Assembly (NCBI GenBank): GCA_031296305.1 | Contig: JARLFZ010000004.1 | Coordinates: 1-64,000 of the forward strand | Origin: Occallatibacter sp. | GTDB taxonomy: Bacteria > Acidobacteriota > Terriglobia > Terriglobales > Acidobacteriaceae | Length of the DNA: 64,000 bases | Reading direction: 5' to 3' | Made by a program: the position numbers and the translations under genes | In this document: piece after piece, positions 29,833 to 38,136 of the stretch | How positions within the stretch are numbered: position 1 is the first letter of the stretch | Layout: every line of letters begins with the position of its first letter | Notes under the pieces: generated by a model | The model's database searches: none | Told to the model about the DNA's origin: nothing | What the model saw: only the letters and a program-made list of their open reading frames with translations

Positions 29833-30504
29833 ATGCGACTCATGTTAGCCGTTCCATTCTCCGTACGACTGAACCGTGCCCGCCTTATGCTGGCCCTGCT
29901 GCCCGCGGTACTGCTTTGGATTGCGCCCGCCGCACACGCCCAGTTTGGCGAGCCGCCCACCACCCAGGTGCACGACGCCTCGGCCCTCAAGCCACCGGCT
30001 GGCGCCCGCGTCGCCATCGTCGAGTTCGAGGACCTGGAGTGTCCGGATTGCGCCCGCGCCAACCCATTGCTCAAAGACGCGGCCGACAAATACCACATTC
30101 CCTGGATCCGCCACGACTTCCCGTTGCCCATGCATAGCTGGAGCTTCCAGGCGGCCGTGAACGCGCGCTTCTTCGACACCAAGAGCCAGGCCCTCGGCAG
30201 CGAGTACCGCGATTACATATTTGCCAACCAGATTTCCATCGAGACGCCCCCCGAGCTGCAGCAGTTCACGCAGAAGTTCGCCGACGCGCACAAGGTCGCA
30301 CTGCCGTTCGCCATCGATCCCATGGGCAAGCTGACGCAGGAAGTAAAGGCGGACTACGCACTCGGGCAGAAGATCGGCATTGAGCACACGCCCACCATCT
30401 GGGTTGTGACCAATGCCGCGCATGCCGCACCCTTCGTCGAGGTGGTTGACCGCAGCAAGCTCTACCAGCTCATCGACGCGGCCCTGGCGGAAGCGAAAAA
30501 ATAG
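29833..30504 (+). CDS. Periplasmic DsbA/thioredoxin-fold disulfide protein
   Basis: A 223-residue exported thiol oxidoreductase. A long signal sequence (residues 1-37, ending PAAHAQ) is followed by a thioredoxin fold with the active site CPDC in FEDLECPDCARAN and the cis-proline HTPTIWVV. The organisation matches DsbA/DsbG-type and 'DSBA-like thioredoxin domain' proteins, which introduce or shuffle disulfides in exported proteins. The start ATG 29833 and a second ATG four codons later are both possible. Its stop (TAG) lies in a TAGGGACC repeat word. A link to the cysteine-rich exported protein nearby is only speculation. Confidence 0.85.
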   Translation: MRLMLAVPFSVRLNRARLMLALLPAVLLWIAPAAHAQFGEPPTTQVHDASALKPPAGARVAIVEFEDLECPDCARANPLLKDAADKYHIPWIRHDFPLPMHSWSFQAAVNARFFDTKSQALGSEYRDYIFANQISIETPPELQQFTQKFADAHKVALPFAIDPMGKLTQEVKADYALGQKIGIEHTPTIWVVTNAAHAAPFVEVVDRSKLYQLIDAALAEAKK

Positions 30505-30594
30505 GGACCAGCCAATACGGGATAGACCGGGCCCACGAGTCTTCTCGTGTTCGCTATCGGTCACTCCCTATCGGCTATTCCCTACTCCCTGAAC
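30502..30594. repeat. Inverted word repeat between the DsbA-like and radical SAM genes
   Basis: The left arm (TAGGGACCAGCC, ATACGGGATAGACC at 30502-30530) is an imperfect reverse complement of the right arm (GGTCACTCCCTATCGG, CTATTCCCTACTCCCTG at 30559-30591). The left arm supplies the stop codon of the DsbA-like gene; the right arm supplies the last residues (QGVGNSR) and the TAG stop of the convergent radical SAM gene. Confidence 0.72.
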
Positions 30595-31611
30595 TTCAAT
30601 CTTCACCAGCTCCTGGCCGCCAGGCGCGACCATGCGCGTCTGCGGCGCGCGCCAGTGATCGATGTAGCTGATGCGGTGCACGCAGCCGATGGTGCAGTGC
30701 GGCGCGCAGCTCTTGGCGGTCAAAAACTCGCGCTTCACGTCCTCGTGCGAATATTCGGCGATGGGCACGCCGGGATAGCCGCGCTGCTGCGAGCAATAAT
30801 GCACCAGGCCGTCTTCGCAAATATACAAATATCGCGACCCGGCGCGGCATCGCCAGTTATTCGCCCGGCCCTGCACAATGGCTTCCTGAAACTTGTCGAA
30901 CTGCGCGTAGTTAGTCTTCTTGCGGTCGGTCATCGCGTGGTAAACGCGCGCCTCTTCTTCGGCCAGCGGCTTCAGTTGTCCGTCGCCGTCGTGAATAATC
31001 CCGATGGTCGACTCAAAGCCCAGCTCCAGGGCGCGCTTGCCGATCACCAGCGCGTCGTTGGGATTGCGAATGCCCCCGCCCACCACGGAATTAATATTCA
31101 CGTGGAACTCGGCATACTCGGCCAGCATCTCCAGCCGCTTGTCCAGCGTCTTGAGCGATTTCAGCGACACGTCGTCGGGATCGAGATTGTCGATCGAAAT
31201 CTGCATGTGGTCCAGGCCGGCTTCATTCAGCCGTTGAATGCGCTCCGGACTCAGCAGAAAGCCGTTGGTGATCATGCCGGCAATCGCGCCCGTCTTCCTC
31301 ATCCGCCGGATAATGTCGTCGAGCTGCGGATGCGTCAGCGGCTCGCCGCCCGAGATGCCGATCATCGCTGTGCCCAGCCGGCCCAGGTGGTCGATCCGCC
31401 GGTACATCTCCTCGAGCGGCACAGGCTTGCTCACCTTGTCGTACTCGTTGCAATAAGCGCAGCTCAAATTGCAAAAGCGCGTAGGAATGATCTGCACCAG
31501 CACGGGATGCGATTTGTGCGCCAGCGCCCACACCACCATCCAGTACTCGCGAAGCTTGCGCTTAGCCGCGACCCAGCGGCCTTTGAACGTCGATCTCCGG
31601 GGAATTGCCAT
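30568..31611 (-). CDS. Radical SAM protein with SPASM-like C-terminal cysteines
   Basis: A 347-residue radical SAM enzyme. The [4Fe-4S] motif CNLSCAYC is at Cys47, Cys51 and Cys54, followed by ISGGEPL and the ITNGFLLS strand. Further cysteines near the C-terminus (WRCRAGSRYLYICEDG, YCSQQ, CAPHCTIGC) resemble a SPASM/twitch auxiliary-cluster domain, as in peptide- or lipid-modifying maturases and HpnH-like enzymes. ATG 31611 was preferred over an upstream start because the preceding residues are non-conserved and read like repeat DNA. C-terminal residues come from a repeat. No precursor peptide or partner gene is visible, so the substrate is open. Confidence 0.85.
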   Translation of the reverse strand: MAIPRRSTFKGRWVAAKRKLREYWMVVWALAHKSHPVLVQIIPTRFCNLSCAYCNEYDKVSKPVPLEEMYRRIDHLGRLGTAMIGISGGEPLTHPQLDDIIRRMRKTGAIAGMITNGFLLSPERIQRLNEAGLDHMQISIDNLDPDDVSLKSLKTLDKRLEMLAEYAEFHVNINSVVGGGIRNPNDALVIGKRALELGFESTIGIIHDGDGQLKPLAEEEARVYHAMTDRKKTNYAQFDKFQEAIVQGRANNWRCRAGSRYLYICEDGLVHYCSQQRGYPGVPIAEYSHEDVKREFLTAKSCAPHCTIGCVHRISYIDHWRAPQTRMVAPGGQELVKIEVQGVGNSR

Positions 31612-32439
31612 TCTTTCTATTTGAACACGGATGAGGCATGGAGCGAAAAGGCAAGGAAAACCCGTAGCGCCGGTCTCCAAAGGCTGTTACGACCCGGCGC
31701 CACCGTACTCCAGCCGCGCTTGCCTTTCGTCGTGTATCGGGGCACGATTTCAGCCCCTGCTACTTCAAGCCGCCAAACATGGCCGCGCGCGGCGAGTTTC
31801 GTAATAGCCCGGCAAGATCGGGACAACGAGACGGTCCCCGCGCCATCAGCCCGCGCAGCGGGCGTCAGATGTTAGCCCCAGTCGTCAGACTGGGGGCCTC
31901 ACGCCCCCTCCATCGCCCAGAGCCCGCTTCAGCGGGCGAAAGAACCCTTTTACTCCTGTTTTTAGGTGCTTATGTGAAATTCTGATTTCGCGTGCGCGCT
32001 TATTCGCGAAATTCTCGTTTCACGCGCACCCGAAATGCGCGCAATTCTGATCAATGGGTCTCAAAAAATCGCGAAGCCCCAGGCCAACATTCCGGGGGTA
32101 TTCGGCAGCTTCCCAGCGAACATTTGACCCCCTTCCGGCAGCACAAAAACGAACATTTCGTCTGATTCTAATGAACTTAACGAAACACCCACGCCCCCAC
32201 GCAAGAAATGCAAATCCCGTTCGACCCGGATCGCACGCAAGACACACCCGCAGCGCCAATGCTGATCCATTCAGACCTAAATCGGGACATTCACGAATCG
32301 GATGTGCGGCGGGTGTGGAATGAGCGTAGTGTGAGAGATGGAGTGAGCACCGTTCTCCTCTTTCAGGTCCTCTGAACTAAGGCAGTTTATCTGGAGCATC
32401 TTCCCTCGCTTAGCCCACGAATTGCCATGAGGGCTCTCA
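31612..32439. other. 828-base region without a supported gene
   Basis: The left half is a cluster of palindromes (listed separately). The right half (about 31970-32439) is lower in GC than the rest of the window, with runs such as GCGAAATTCTCGTTTCACGCG and AACATTTGACCCCC / GAACATTTCG. No ORF there has a ribosome-binding site or recognisable protein sequence, and no transposase remnant was seen. It could be a decayed insertion or a regulatory spacer. Confidence 0.4.
31664..31937. repeat. Second cluster of CT-nn-AG hairpins
   Basis: The cluster begins with GTAGCGCCGGTCTCCA, identical to the left edge of the atpG-atpD cluster, and continues with a degraded stretch. Clear stems are GCCCGC-GCA-GCGGGC (31849-31863), CCCCAGTC-GTCA-GACTGGGG (31876-31895), GGGGGC-CTCAC-GCCCCC (31892-31908) and GCCCGCT-TC-AGCGGGC (31922-31937). 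Consecutive stems overlap in places, so alternative folds are possible. Confidence 0.75.
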
Positions 32440-32718
32440 ATGATCAAATCCAAAGTCCAAAAACAGCCGAAGCTGAATAAAGCTGTCGTCGCCACGCCGC
32501 AAGCCTCCGCCGTCAACTCCGCTCTGCCCAAAGTCCGCGACGTCGAGACTGCCGCTGTGCCGTATGCCTCCGCCGTCAGGTCTGCCATTGCGCCCGCAGC
32601 CTGCGCACACAGCAAGATACAAGACCGGGCCTTCGCGATCTATGAAAAGCGCGGCAGCATGCACGGCCACGACTTACAGGACTGGCTTAGCGCCGAGCGC
32701 CAGGTGATGGCGCACTAA
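32440..32718 (+). CDS. DUF2934 small protein
   Basis: A 92-residue protein. The C-terminal half (IQDRAFAIYEKRGSMHGH, DLQDWLSAERQV) matches the short DUF2934 helix-turn-helix-like motif that is abundant in Acidobacteriota and some Proteobacteria; its role is unknown. The N-terminal half is a Lys/Ala/Val/Ser-rich disordered tail. GAGGG stands 6 bases before the ATG. Lies in a patch of small genes with low conservation. Confidence 0.7.
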   Translation: MIKSKVQKQPKLNKAVVATPQASAVNSALPKVRDVETAAVPYASAVRSAIAPAACAHSKIQDRAFAIYEKRGSMHGHDLQDWLSAERQVMAH

Positions 32719-32797
32719 GGCAATCGCGCAATCATCGCGCTAGAGCAATCACATATTCATCGTTACAACTTCGGCCGAATGGCTGAAAGGGGAAGCT

Positions 32798-33007
32798 GTG
32801 GGCTGCTCCATCTGCACCTATCTCGAATGCGCTTTTAAGAGCCGCCACGGCGAATACATGACGACCTGCTCCGAGGCGTTTCGTCGCGTGAGCTCGAAGC
32901 GCATGGCATATGCCTCAGTAGAGATGGAGCGCGCGCGGAGCGAACTGGCAATGCACCGCACGGTCTGCATTTCCGCTGCGGCAAAGACCGGTGTGCGGCG
33001 CTCGTGA
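32798..33007 (+). CDS. Small cysteine-containing protein, 69 residues
   Basis: Starts at GTG 32798 with AAGGGG 5 bases upstream. Cysteines at residues 3, 6 and 11 (GCSICTYLEC), then a helical segment rich in Arg, Met and Glu and a final Cys57 (ELAMHRTVCIS). The Cys-x2-Cys pair plus the His/Cys near the end might bind a metal. No family is recognised; it reads like one of the short uncharacterised proteins common in Acidobacteriota. Confidence 0.5.
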   Translation: MGCSICTYLECAFKSRHGEYMTTCSEAFRRVSSKRMAYASVEMERARSELAMHRTVCISAAAKTGVRRS

Positions 33008-33023
33008 TGCCTGATCTTGCCGG

Positions 33024-33281
33024 TCAGGGTTCGTTGTCGAGGTATTCCGCGGGCACGTCGTCCTCAGGCACCTCGCGCGTGCGGACCTCGGCGACATCGG
33101 CGTCCGGCGCGTTTTCTACGCCGGAGAGGATTCCCGCTTCATAGGCGTTGCCTTCTTCGATCAGTTCCTCAACGCTTTCTGAGTCTGCAAGCGCGGAATC
33201 GCGGATCTGCTGCAGATCGCCGGACTGGCCAGCGGAGTCTGGGCCGGTCTCGTCGCGCAATTTTCGTCTGGGATTAGCCAT
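33024..33281 (-). CDS. Small acidic hypothetical protein, 85 residues
   Basis: The ATG at 33281 is preceded by AGGAGG 8 bases upstream, a strong ribosome-binding site that decides the start. The protein is very acidic and disordered-looking: an N-terminal basic MANPRRKLRDE is followed by Asp/Glu/Ala/Val-rich sequence ending PAEYLDNEP. No transmembrane segment, signal or known domain. It is divergent from the DUF4126 gene. Function unknown. Confidence 0.6.
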   Translation of the reverse strand: MANPRRKLRDETGPDSAGQSGDLQQIRDSALADSESVEELIEEGNAYEAGILSGVENAPDADVAEVRTREVPEDDVPAEYLDNEP

Positions 33282-33492
33282 GAAGATGCCTCCTGTGGCA
33301 TTCGATGCTCTGCGGAGGCGAACGGTGCCGGTGTCTTTCGAAAAAGGCGGGAGCGAGAAGGGCCGCAGGGAGCGGCGCGACCCCGAATCTGATTTTTCAG
33401 AATTAGGGACCGGGAGCAAGGGCCGACAAGGCAGCTGCAATTTCCTGGCTTCCAGCCCATTGAAGCGACCGGGGGGCTCTATACTGTGCGCT

Positions 33493-34092
33493 GTGCCTCT
33501 GCCGCCAGACCAACTCGTCGCCCTGATGATTGCAGTGAGCTTTGCCGCGGGGTTGAACGTCTATGCCACGGTGGCGACGCTGGGGCTGCTGGGACATACG
33601 CGATGGCTGATGCTGCCGGCGTCTCTGCACCTGCTGGCAGACTGGAGAGTGATTGCGGCGGCGCTCGCACTCTTCGCGGTAGACTTTTTTGCCGACAAGA
33701 TTCCGGGGTTCGACGTGATCTGGAATGCGCTGCACACATTTATCCGCGTGCCGGTGGCGGCGCTGATGGCATTTCAGGCGGCGGCGAACCTCTCGCCGGG
33801 CCAGCAACTGGTGGCGACGCTCGCCGGAGGGATGATTGCGTTTATTGCGCATGGCTGCAAGACGGCGGCGCGCGTCGCGGTGACGCCATCGCCCGAGCCG
33901 TTCTCTAATATGGCGCTGAGCGTGAGCGGCGATGCGCTGGCGATATTCCTGACGTGGCTTTCAACGTGGAAGCCGTATGTGGCCGCGGGGATTGCCGTGG
34001 TGCTGCTGTTGATCGCGCTAATGCTGGTGCGCTGGATGTGGCGCGCGATGCGGTCCCCCTTTTGGAGGCGCGCGGAGGCGGCTCGACGATGA
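33493..34092 (+). CDS. DUF4126-type membrane protein
   Basis: A 199-residue inner-membrane protein with about five hydrophobic helices. The opening LVALMIAVSFAAGLNVYATV and the following LGLLGHTRW match DUF4126, and the VDFFADKIPGFD loop and TLAGGMIAFIAHGCKTAARV segment are typical. The family's function is unknown; some annotate it as a channel-like or stress membrane protein. The start is taken as GTG 33493; ATG 33526 would also fit. Upstream residues read as non-coding. Confidence 0.75.
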   Translation: MPLPPDQLVALMIAVSFAAGLNVYATVATLGLLGHTRWLMLPASLHLLADWRVIAAALALFAVDFFADKIPGFDVIWNALHTFIRVPVAALMAFQAAANLSPGQQLVATLAGGMIAFIAHGCKTAARVAVTPSPEPFSNMALSVSGDALAIFLTWLSTWKPYVAAGIAVVLLLIALMLVRWMWRAMRSPFWRRAEAARR

Positions 34093-34188
34093 ACCGCCTC
34101 CCCACGAATCGCCTGGAGGGAATCCGCCCGATGAAGTAGTTTTGCGGGTCGCCTCTGCGGGTTTACATTAATTTACGTTTACATTGAC

Positions 34189-34293
34189 TTAATGGAGAAA
34201 GCGAACTGCGATAATTGCCAGGAAAATCGCGGCGATCACGATCCCTGCAACTTTCTCTGCCGTTGTCATTGATTGGTCCATTGCATGGTCCAT
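34189..34293 (-). CDS. 34-residue single-pass membrane micropeptide
   Basis: A short ORF starting at ATG 34293 with GAGGTGA 3-4 bases upstream. It encodes a Met/Asp/Gln-rich start (MDHAMDQSMTTAEK) followed by one hydrophobic helix (VAGIVIAAIFLAIIAV) and ends RFLH. Composition strongly suggests a membrane-anchored small protein. It lies between the DUF4126 and GH28 genes. No family is known to me; the rest of the 390-base gap holds nothing else that can be supported. Confidence 0.5.
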   Translation of the reverse strand: MDHAMDQSMTTAEKVAGIVIAAIFLAIIAVRFLH

Positions 34294-34482
34294 AAGTCAC
34301 CTCTTCAAACTTAGATGCCGAGGCCTGTGTCGCGTGGCTCGGCGCAGGTAGGACGGCTTTTGATGAGATCGAAACAGAGACGGAAGTGACGGATTCCGTT
34401 GCACTTTTCGCGCTTGCGACGTCCGCAGTTTATCTCGTGCGAAAATCAGGGACAGGGTACTTGCCGGGGAAAGAGATTCCTG

Positions 34483-35868
34483 ATGACGACAGCTTTGCGG
34501 ATGATGACGACGATTATTCTGGCAGCGCACGCGATGCGAGCCGGATCTGCGCCCAGGATTTTTGTGGCCAACGATTTCGGCGCCAAAGGCGATGGAACGA
34601 CGCTGAATACGGAGCCGATTCAGAAAGCGATTGATGCGGCCGCGGCAGTGAAGGGAACGGTGACGCTGAAGCCGGGCACGTATCTGACGGGGTCGTTGTT
34701 TTTGAAGTCGGGCGTGACGCTCGATGTGGCCCAAGGCGTGACGCTGATCGGGTCTGAGCAGCTCAAAGATTATCCCATGCTGCCGACGCGGATTGCCGGA
34801 ATCGAAATGACGTGGCCCGCCGCGCTGGTGAATGTGCGCGACCAGCACAATGTGCAAATTACCGGCAAAGGCACAATTGACGGCGACGGGCCGGTGTGGT
34901 GGAAGTCGTATTGGGATTTGCGTGCGACGTACGAGCCGAAGGGCTTGCGGTGGGCGTCGGATTACGATGCGCGGCGACCGCGGCTGATACTGATTCAGAA
35001 TTCATCCGCAGTCGAACTGGGCGGCGGGATTCTGCTGAAGCGGTCGGGATTCTGGACGGTGCAGATTCTTTACTCGCACGATGTGCATGTGGACGATGTC
35101 ACTATCCGCAACAACGAGGGCGGGCGCGGGCCGTCGACGGATGGAATCGATATCGACTCATCGCAGAAGGTCTTGGTGGAGCATGCCGACATCGACGTGA
35201 ACGACGACGCGCTTTGCCTGAAGGCGGGACGCGATGCGGATGGGTTGCGCGTGAACCGGCCGACCGAACATATCGTCTTACGTGACTCGATCATTCGCAG
35301 CGGGGCGGCGGCGCTGACGATTGGGAGCGAGACGTCAGGCGGATTTCGCGACATTGAGGCCTACGACATCACGGCGTTGAAGGGAGTGCCTTCCGGCGTG
35401 CTGTTCAAGAGCGCGCACACCAGGGGCGGATTCGCGGAGAACATCCGGATTCACGATTTGACGCTGCAGGGCGTGGCGATTCCCATTCACATTACGATGA
35501 ACTGGAATCCAAGTTACAGCTATGCGGCGATTCCGGCGGGGATGACGGACGTGCCGGATTACTACAAGGTGCTGGCGACGCCGGTGCCCGAAGCGCAGGG
35601 GCTGCCGCATTTCCGCAATGTGCACATCTCGTACGTAAAGGCCACGGGGGCGCGGGAGGCGTTCAACGTGAGCGCGTATGCAGCGGCGCCGCTCGAGGAT
35701 TTCCGCATCGATCATCTCGACATTGAAGCGGCGACGGCAGGAACCGTTGCGAATGCGAAGAATTGGAAGTTGGAGGACAACAAATTTCAAACGGCGGATG
35801 GGAGCCAGGTGAAGTTTGCGGATTCAACGGCGACGGACCCTAAGGATGTGCCGTATGGGGATCGATGA
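34483..35868 (+). CDS. Secreted GH28 family glycosidase (polygalacturonase-like)
   Basis: A 461-residue right-handed beta-helix hydrolase. An N-terminal signal (residues 1-23) precedes FVANDFGAKGDGTTLNTEPIQ, the standard GH28/pectate-lyase opening. The catalytic acids fall where expected: Asp220 in STDGID and Asp241-Asp242 in DVNDDALCLK; the later SETSGG and FKSAHTRGG take the place of the usual GHG and RIK motifs. It hydrolyses alpha-1,4 galacturonan or related rhamnogalacturonan bonds in pectin. ATG 34483 was chosen for the signal peptide. It stands 14 kb from the main glycan locus. Exo or endo action cannot be told. Confidence 0.88.
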   Translation: MTTALRMMTTIILAAHAMRAGSAPRIFVANDFGAKGDGTTLNTEPIQKAIDAAAAVKGTVTLKPGTYLTGSLFLKSGVTLDVAQGVTLIGSEQLKDYPMLPTRIAGIEMTWPAALVNVRDQHNVQITGKGTIDGDGPVWWKSYWDLRATYEPKGLRWASDYDARRPRLILIQNSSAVELGGGILLKRSGFWTVQILYSHDVHVDDVTIRNNEGGRGPSTDGIDIDSSQKVLVEHADIDVNDDALCLKAGRDADGLRVNRPTEHIVLRDSIIRSGAAALTIGSETSGGFRDIEAYDITALKGVPSGVLFKSAHTRGGFAENIRIHDLTLQGVAIPIHITMNWNPSYSYAAIPAGMTDVPDYYKVLATPVPEAQGLPHFRNVHISYVKATGAREAFNVSAYAAAPLEDFRIDHLDIEAATAGTVANAKNWKLEDNKFQTADGSQVKFADSTATDPKDVPYGDR

Positions 35869-35935
35869 AAGTTGGGACTAGGGACCAGGGACGTAGGGAC
35901 TGAGGAACTCAGGACTGAGGCGCTGGAGGGTGAAG
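35869..35935. repeat. GGGACTAGGGACCAGGGAC-class word repeat
   Basis: GGGACTA, GGGACCA, GGGACGTA, GGGACTGAGG, AACTCAGGACTGAGG words fill the gap between the GH28 gene and the YdeI-like gene. They are the reverse complement of the TAGTCCC/CAGTCCC words at 29.74 kb. Confidence 0.68.
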
Positions 35936-35941
35936 CGGGCG

Positions 35942-36652
35942 ATGGCGAACAAAATAGTTCGCGCGGTGCGGAAATCGTTTACGGTGGTGCTGGAGCCGGA
36001 TGGCACCGATCTGAACTGGACGGTCGCGCGGATCCCCTTTGACGTGGCGAAGGCGTGGCCGGTGCGCAAGGGGCGAAGAGTGCGCGGCGAGATTGAAGGA
36101 TTCGCGTTCCGGACCACGCTGTTTCCGCGTCCCGGAGGCGGCGAGCATTATCTGCTTGTGAACAAGAAGATGCAGGCGGGCGCGGGGGTGCAAGCGGGCG
36201 AGAAGGCGCGGATCTGGCTGGAGCCGGATCTGGAGGAACGCGAGATTCTGTTGCCGGAGGAGCTCGAAAAGGAGTTGAACGGCGATCGCAGGTTGCGAAG
36301 GTGGTTCGATGGCTTGAGCGACTCGATGCGGCGCGAGATTGGGAAGTGGGCTGACGAGCCGAAGACTCCGGAGAGCCGGAAGAAGCGCGCGGGGAAGATG
36401 GCGGAGCGGCTGATGCAGGCGATGGAGGGGGAACAGGAGCCTCCGCCGGTGCTGAAGGCGGCTTTCCAGCGGCAGCCGCGGGCGCGGGAGGCGTGGTTCG
36501 CACTGACGCCGGCGCAGCGAAGGAATCACCTGCTGGGCATCTTCTACTATGAGACGGCGGAAGGGCGGGAGCGCCGGGCGGCCAAGGCGATTGAGGAAGC
36601 AGTAAAAAAGCGGGGAATAGGGAGTAGCCAATTGCCAATCGAGAAAAGCTAG
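35942..36652 (+). CDS. YdeI/OmpD-associated family protein with N-terminal DUF1905
   Basis: A 236-residue cytoplasmic protein. Residues 10-90 match DUF1905 (SFTVVLEPDG, WTVARIPFDV, RGEIEGFAFRTTLFP, HYLLVNKKMQAGAGV) and the C-terminal half matches the YdeI-like domain (LTPAQRRNHLLGIFYYETAEGRERRAAKAI). Members are weakly linked to stress or bacteriocin resistance; biochemical role unknown. An upstream GTG (35930) is possible, but its spacing is poorer. The last 14 residues (KRGIGSSQLPIEKS) are written by the GGGAATAGGGAGTAG repeat. Confidence 0.78.
   Translation: MANKIVRAVRKSFTVVLEPDGTDLNWTVARIPFDVAKAWPVRKGRRVRGEIEGFAFRTTLFPRPGGGEHYLLVNKKMQAGAGVQAGEKARIWLEPDLEEREILLPEELEKELNGDRRLRRWFDGLSDSMRREIGKWADEPKTPESRKKRAGKMAERLMQAMEGEQEPPPVLKAAFQRQPRAREAWFALTPAQRRNHLLGIFYYETAEGRERRAAKAIEEAVKKRGIGSSQLPIEKS
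36612..36643 (+). repeat. GGGAATAGGGAGTAG word repeat inside the end of the YdeI-like gene
   Basis: The string GGGAATAGGGAGTAGCC is the near reverse complement of the right arm at 30.58 kb (GGCTATTCCCTACTCCC). It is followed by AATTGCCAATC. It overlaps coding sequence and sets the protein C-terminus. Confidence 0.65.
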
Positions 36653-36769
36653 ACGTCAAAAGCGGAGAGCTGTTTTCGGGCCTGTGGACAACTTTTTTGG
36701 GAGGAATGGTGTTGGGAGAGAGTAGGGGGGACGATCGAGAGGCTTCAGGCTGAGGATTTTGGAGTTTGG

Positions 36770-36784
36770 TCGACTTTTAGTCGA
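36770..36784. promoter_or_regulatory. Palindrome upstream of the ECF sigma gene
   Basis: TCGACT-TTT-AGTCGA is a perfect 6-base inverted repeat 42 bases before the sigma factor start codon, in the likely promoter region. It could be an operator or a short terminator; no matching copy was found elsewhere in the window. Confidence 0.35.
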
Positions 36785-36826
36785 TCTCTGGTCTTGGAAG
36801 CCATTTATGTCGTCTAATGAAGAGAG

Positions 36827-37513
36827 ATGACCATCGCTTCAGTACGGCCATTCTTTGCCCAAGCGTCCGTAGCTGCCGACGAGCAGGCTCGGCTAGAAAG
36901 CCTTTCAGTTGCCGAAGGGCTGAAACGGCGCAAGGCGGGGTTGCTGGATGAGTTGATTGTGCGTTACCAGCACCGGCTGCTGCGTTACCTGCTCTTCCTT
37001 ACGGGGAACCGGGAGACCGCCGAAGACCTGTTTCAGGAGGTCTGGATGCGGGTGCTGGTGCGGGGCGCCCAGTTTAACGGCAAAGCGCGGTTTCAGACCT
37101 GGCTGTTTACCATTGCCCGCAACCTGGTGATCGACCAGCGGCGCAAGCGCACCATGAACAGCCTGGATGAGCTGATTGACGGGGTTGGCGACGACGACCG
37201 GGCAATGACCTTTGAAGTGGCAGCCGACGATCCGACGCCTTTCGAACACGTTTCAAACCTCGAAGACCGCGAAAAGATTGCGGCCGCGCTGCTGGAACTG
37301 GATACGCTGCACCGCGAGGTGTTGGTACTGCGCTTTCACGAGGAGCTCTCGCTCGAAGAGATTGCAAAGGTGACCAGAGCGCCGCTTTCTACTGTGAAAT
37401 CAAGGCTTTATCGTGGACTGGCGATGATCAAGCCGCGGCTTGGCTACGCAGCGGAGCGCTTTGAGGCACGCTGCGATACACGTTTAGGGGCGGGCTTAGG
37501 GGAGGCGATGTGA
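36827..37513 (+). CDS. ECF-type RNA polymerase sigma factor
   Basis: A 228-residue extracytoplasmic-function sigma factor. Region 2 (about residues 40-107; HRLLRYLLFLTGNRETAEDLFQEVWMRV with KARFQTWLFTIARNLVIDQRRKR) and region 4 (about 150-205; LDTLHREVLVLRFHEELSLEEIAKV with STVKSRLYRGL) are both complete. It directs RNA polymerase to a specific promoter set in response to an unknown signal. The stop overlaps the next gene's GTG, so it is translationally coupled to a small membrane protein that may be its anti-sigma factor. The signal and regulon are unknown. Confidence 0.92.
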   Translation: MTIASVRPFFAQASVAADEQARLESLSVAEGLKRRKAGLLDELIVRYQHRLLRYLLFLTGNRETAEDLFQEVWMRVLVRGAQFNGKARFQTWLFTIARNLVIDQRRKRTMNSLDELIDGVGDDDRAMTFEVAADDPTPFEHVSNLEDREKIAAALLELDTLHREVLVLRFHEELSLEEIAKVTRAPLSTVKSRLYRGLAMIKPRLGYAAERFEARCDTRLGAGLGEAM

Positions 37514-37923
37514 AAACGGCGGGGTGGGCCGACAGTACGCCTGCGAATCCGGTGGTTGGGGCCGCAGCGAACCTGCGGGCCGACGCTGATGCCGCCCATC
37601 GCGGCTTGCTGGCGGCGCTGGCCGGAAAACAGGCCGTCCGGGATCGCGCCGTGGCCCAGAAGACCCGTCGCGTGGTGCGGACTTCGCTGGGAGTGATGCA
37701 GGATCAAAGTGCGAGCCGGCGGCGCAGTCGTGCTTTGGCCATGGCGGCTCTCCTACTGGTTCTGCTGGCGCTGGGACCGTTTGTGTGGCACGTGACAGAC
37801 GGACTGCTGGGCGGCGAGCACATGGCGGATATCTTCACGCAAACCAGCCTTTGGATCTGCATCCTGTGCCCGGTGATTCTGGCGGCGGTAATTGTGGCCG
37901 GATGGGCCCGCATCAAGCAATAA
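37510..37923 (+). CDS. Small membrane protein coupled to the ECF sigma factor (putative anti-sigma)
   Basis: A 137-residue protein starting at GTG 37510, overlapping the sigma stop (ATGTGA). Residues 1-75 are a charged cytoplasmic part with many Ala and Arg; two transmembrane helices follow (about 76-97 and 114-134). It has no His-x3-Cys-x2-Cys zinc anti-sigma motif, so it is not a ZAS-type anti-sigma factor. Position and topology fit a membrane-tethered regulator, which is an inference. Not recognised as a named family. Confidence 0.6.
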   Translation: MKTAGWADSTPANPVVGAAANLRADADAAHRGLLAALAGKQAVRDRAVAQKTRRVVRTSLGVMQDQSASRRRSRALAMAALLLVLLALGPFVWHVTDGLLGGEHMADIFTQTSLWICILCPVILAAVIVAGWARIKQ

Positions 37924-37928
37924 ATTAA

Positions 37929-37983
37929 AGATCTCAGGTGTCGGGTTTCAGGTGTCAGGCCGCATTGGCCTGGGGATCTTGCC
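37929..37983. repeat. TTTCAGGTGTCAGG word repeat with hairpin
   Basis: AGATCTCAGGTGTC, GGGTTTCAGGTGTCAGG lies after the sigma operon gene and is followed by CAGGCC-GCATT-GGCCTG (a perfect stem) and GGGGATCT, which pairs with the opening AGATCTC. The same words as between atpD and atpC. Confidence 0.65.
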
Positions 37984-38136
37984 CAAACAGTGCGCAAGGA
38001 AGCGCGAAATCCCCAAAAAACTGGCAAAATCCCTAAAATTGGCAACTTCTGTCTTGCCTCTCCCGTCCATTCAAAAAAGGGGTTCATCGGCTTTAAAGAG
38101 ATCTCAGGAAAGGCCCTCCGTGGTAAGGGAAGATCC

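Noticed and set aside
30547-31875. Plus-strand open frame of 442 codons opposite the radical SAM gene
   Set aside because: Antisense of a gene with a complete CxxxCxxC motif; the translated sequence has no family features.
37510-37923. Considered a classic zinc anti-sigma factor
   Set aside because: No His-x3-Cys-x2-Cys motif; called only a putative regulator from position and topology.
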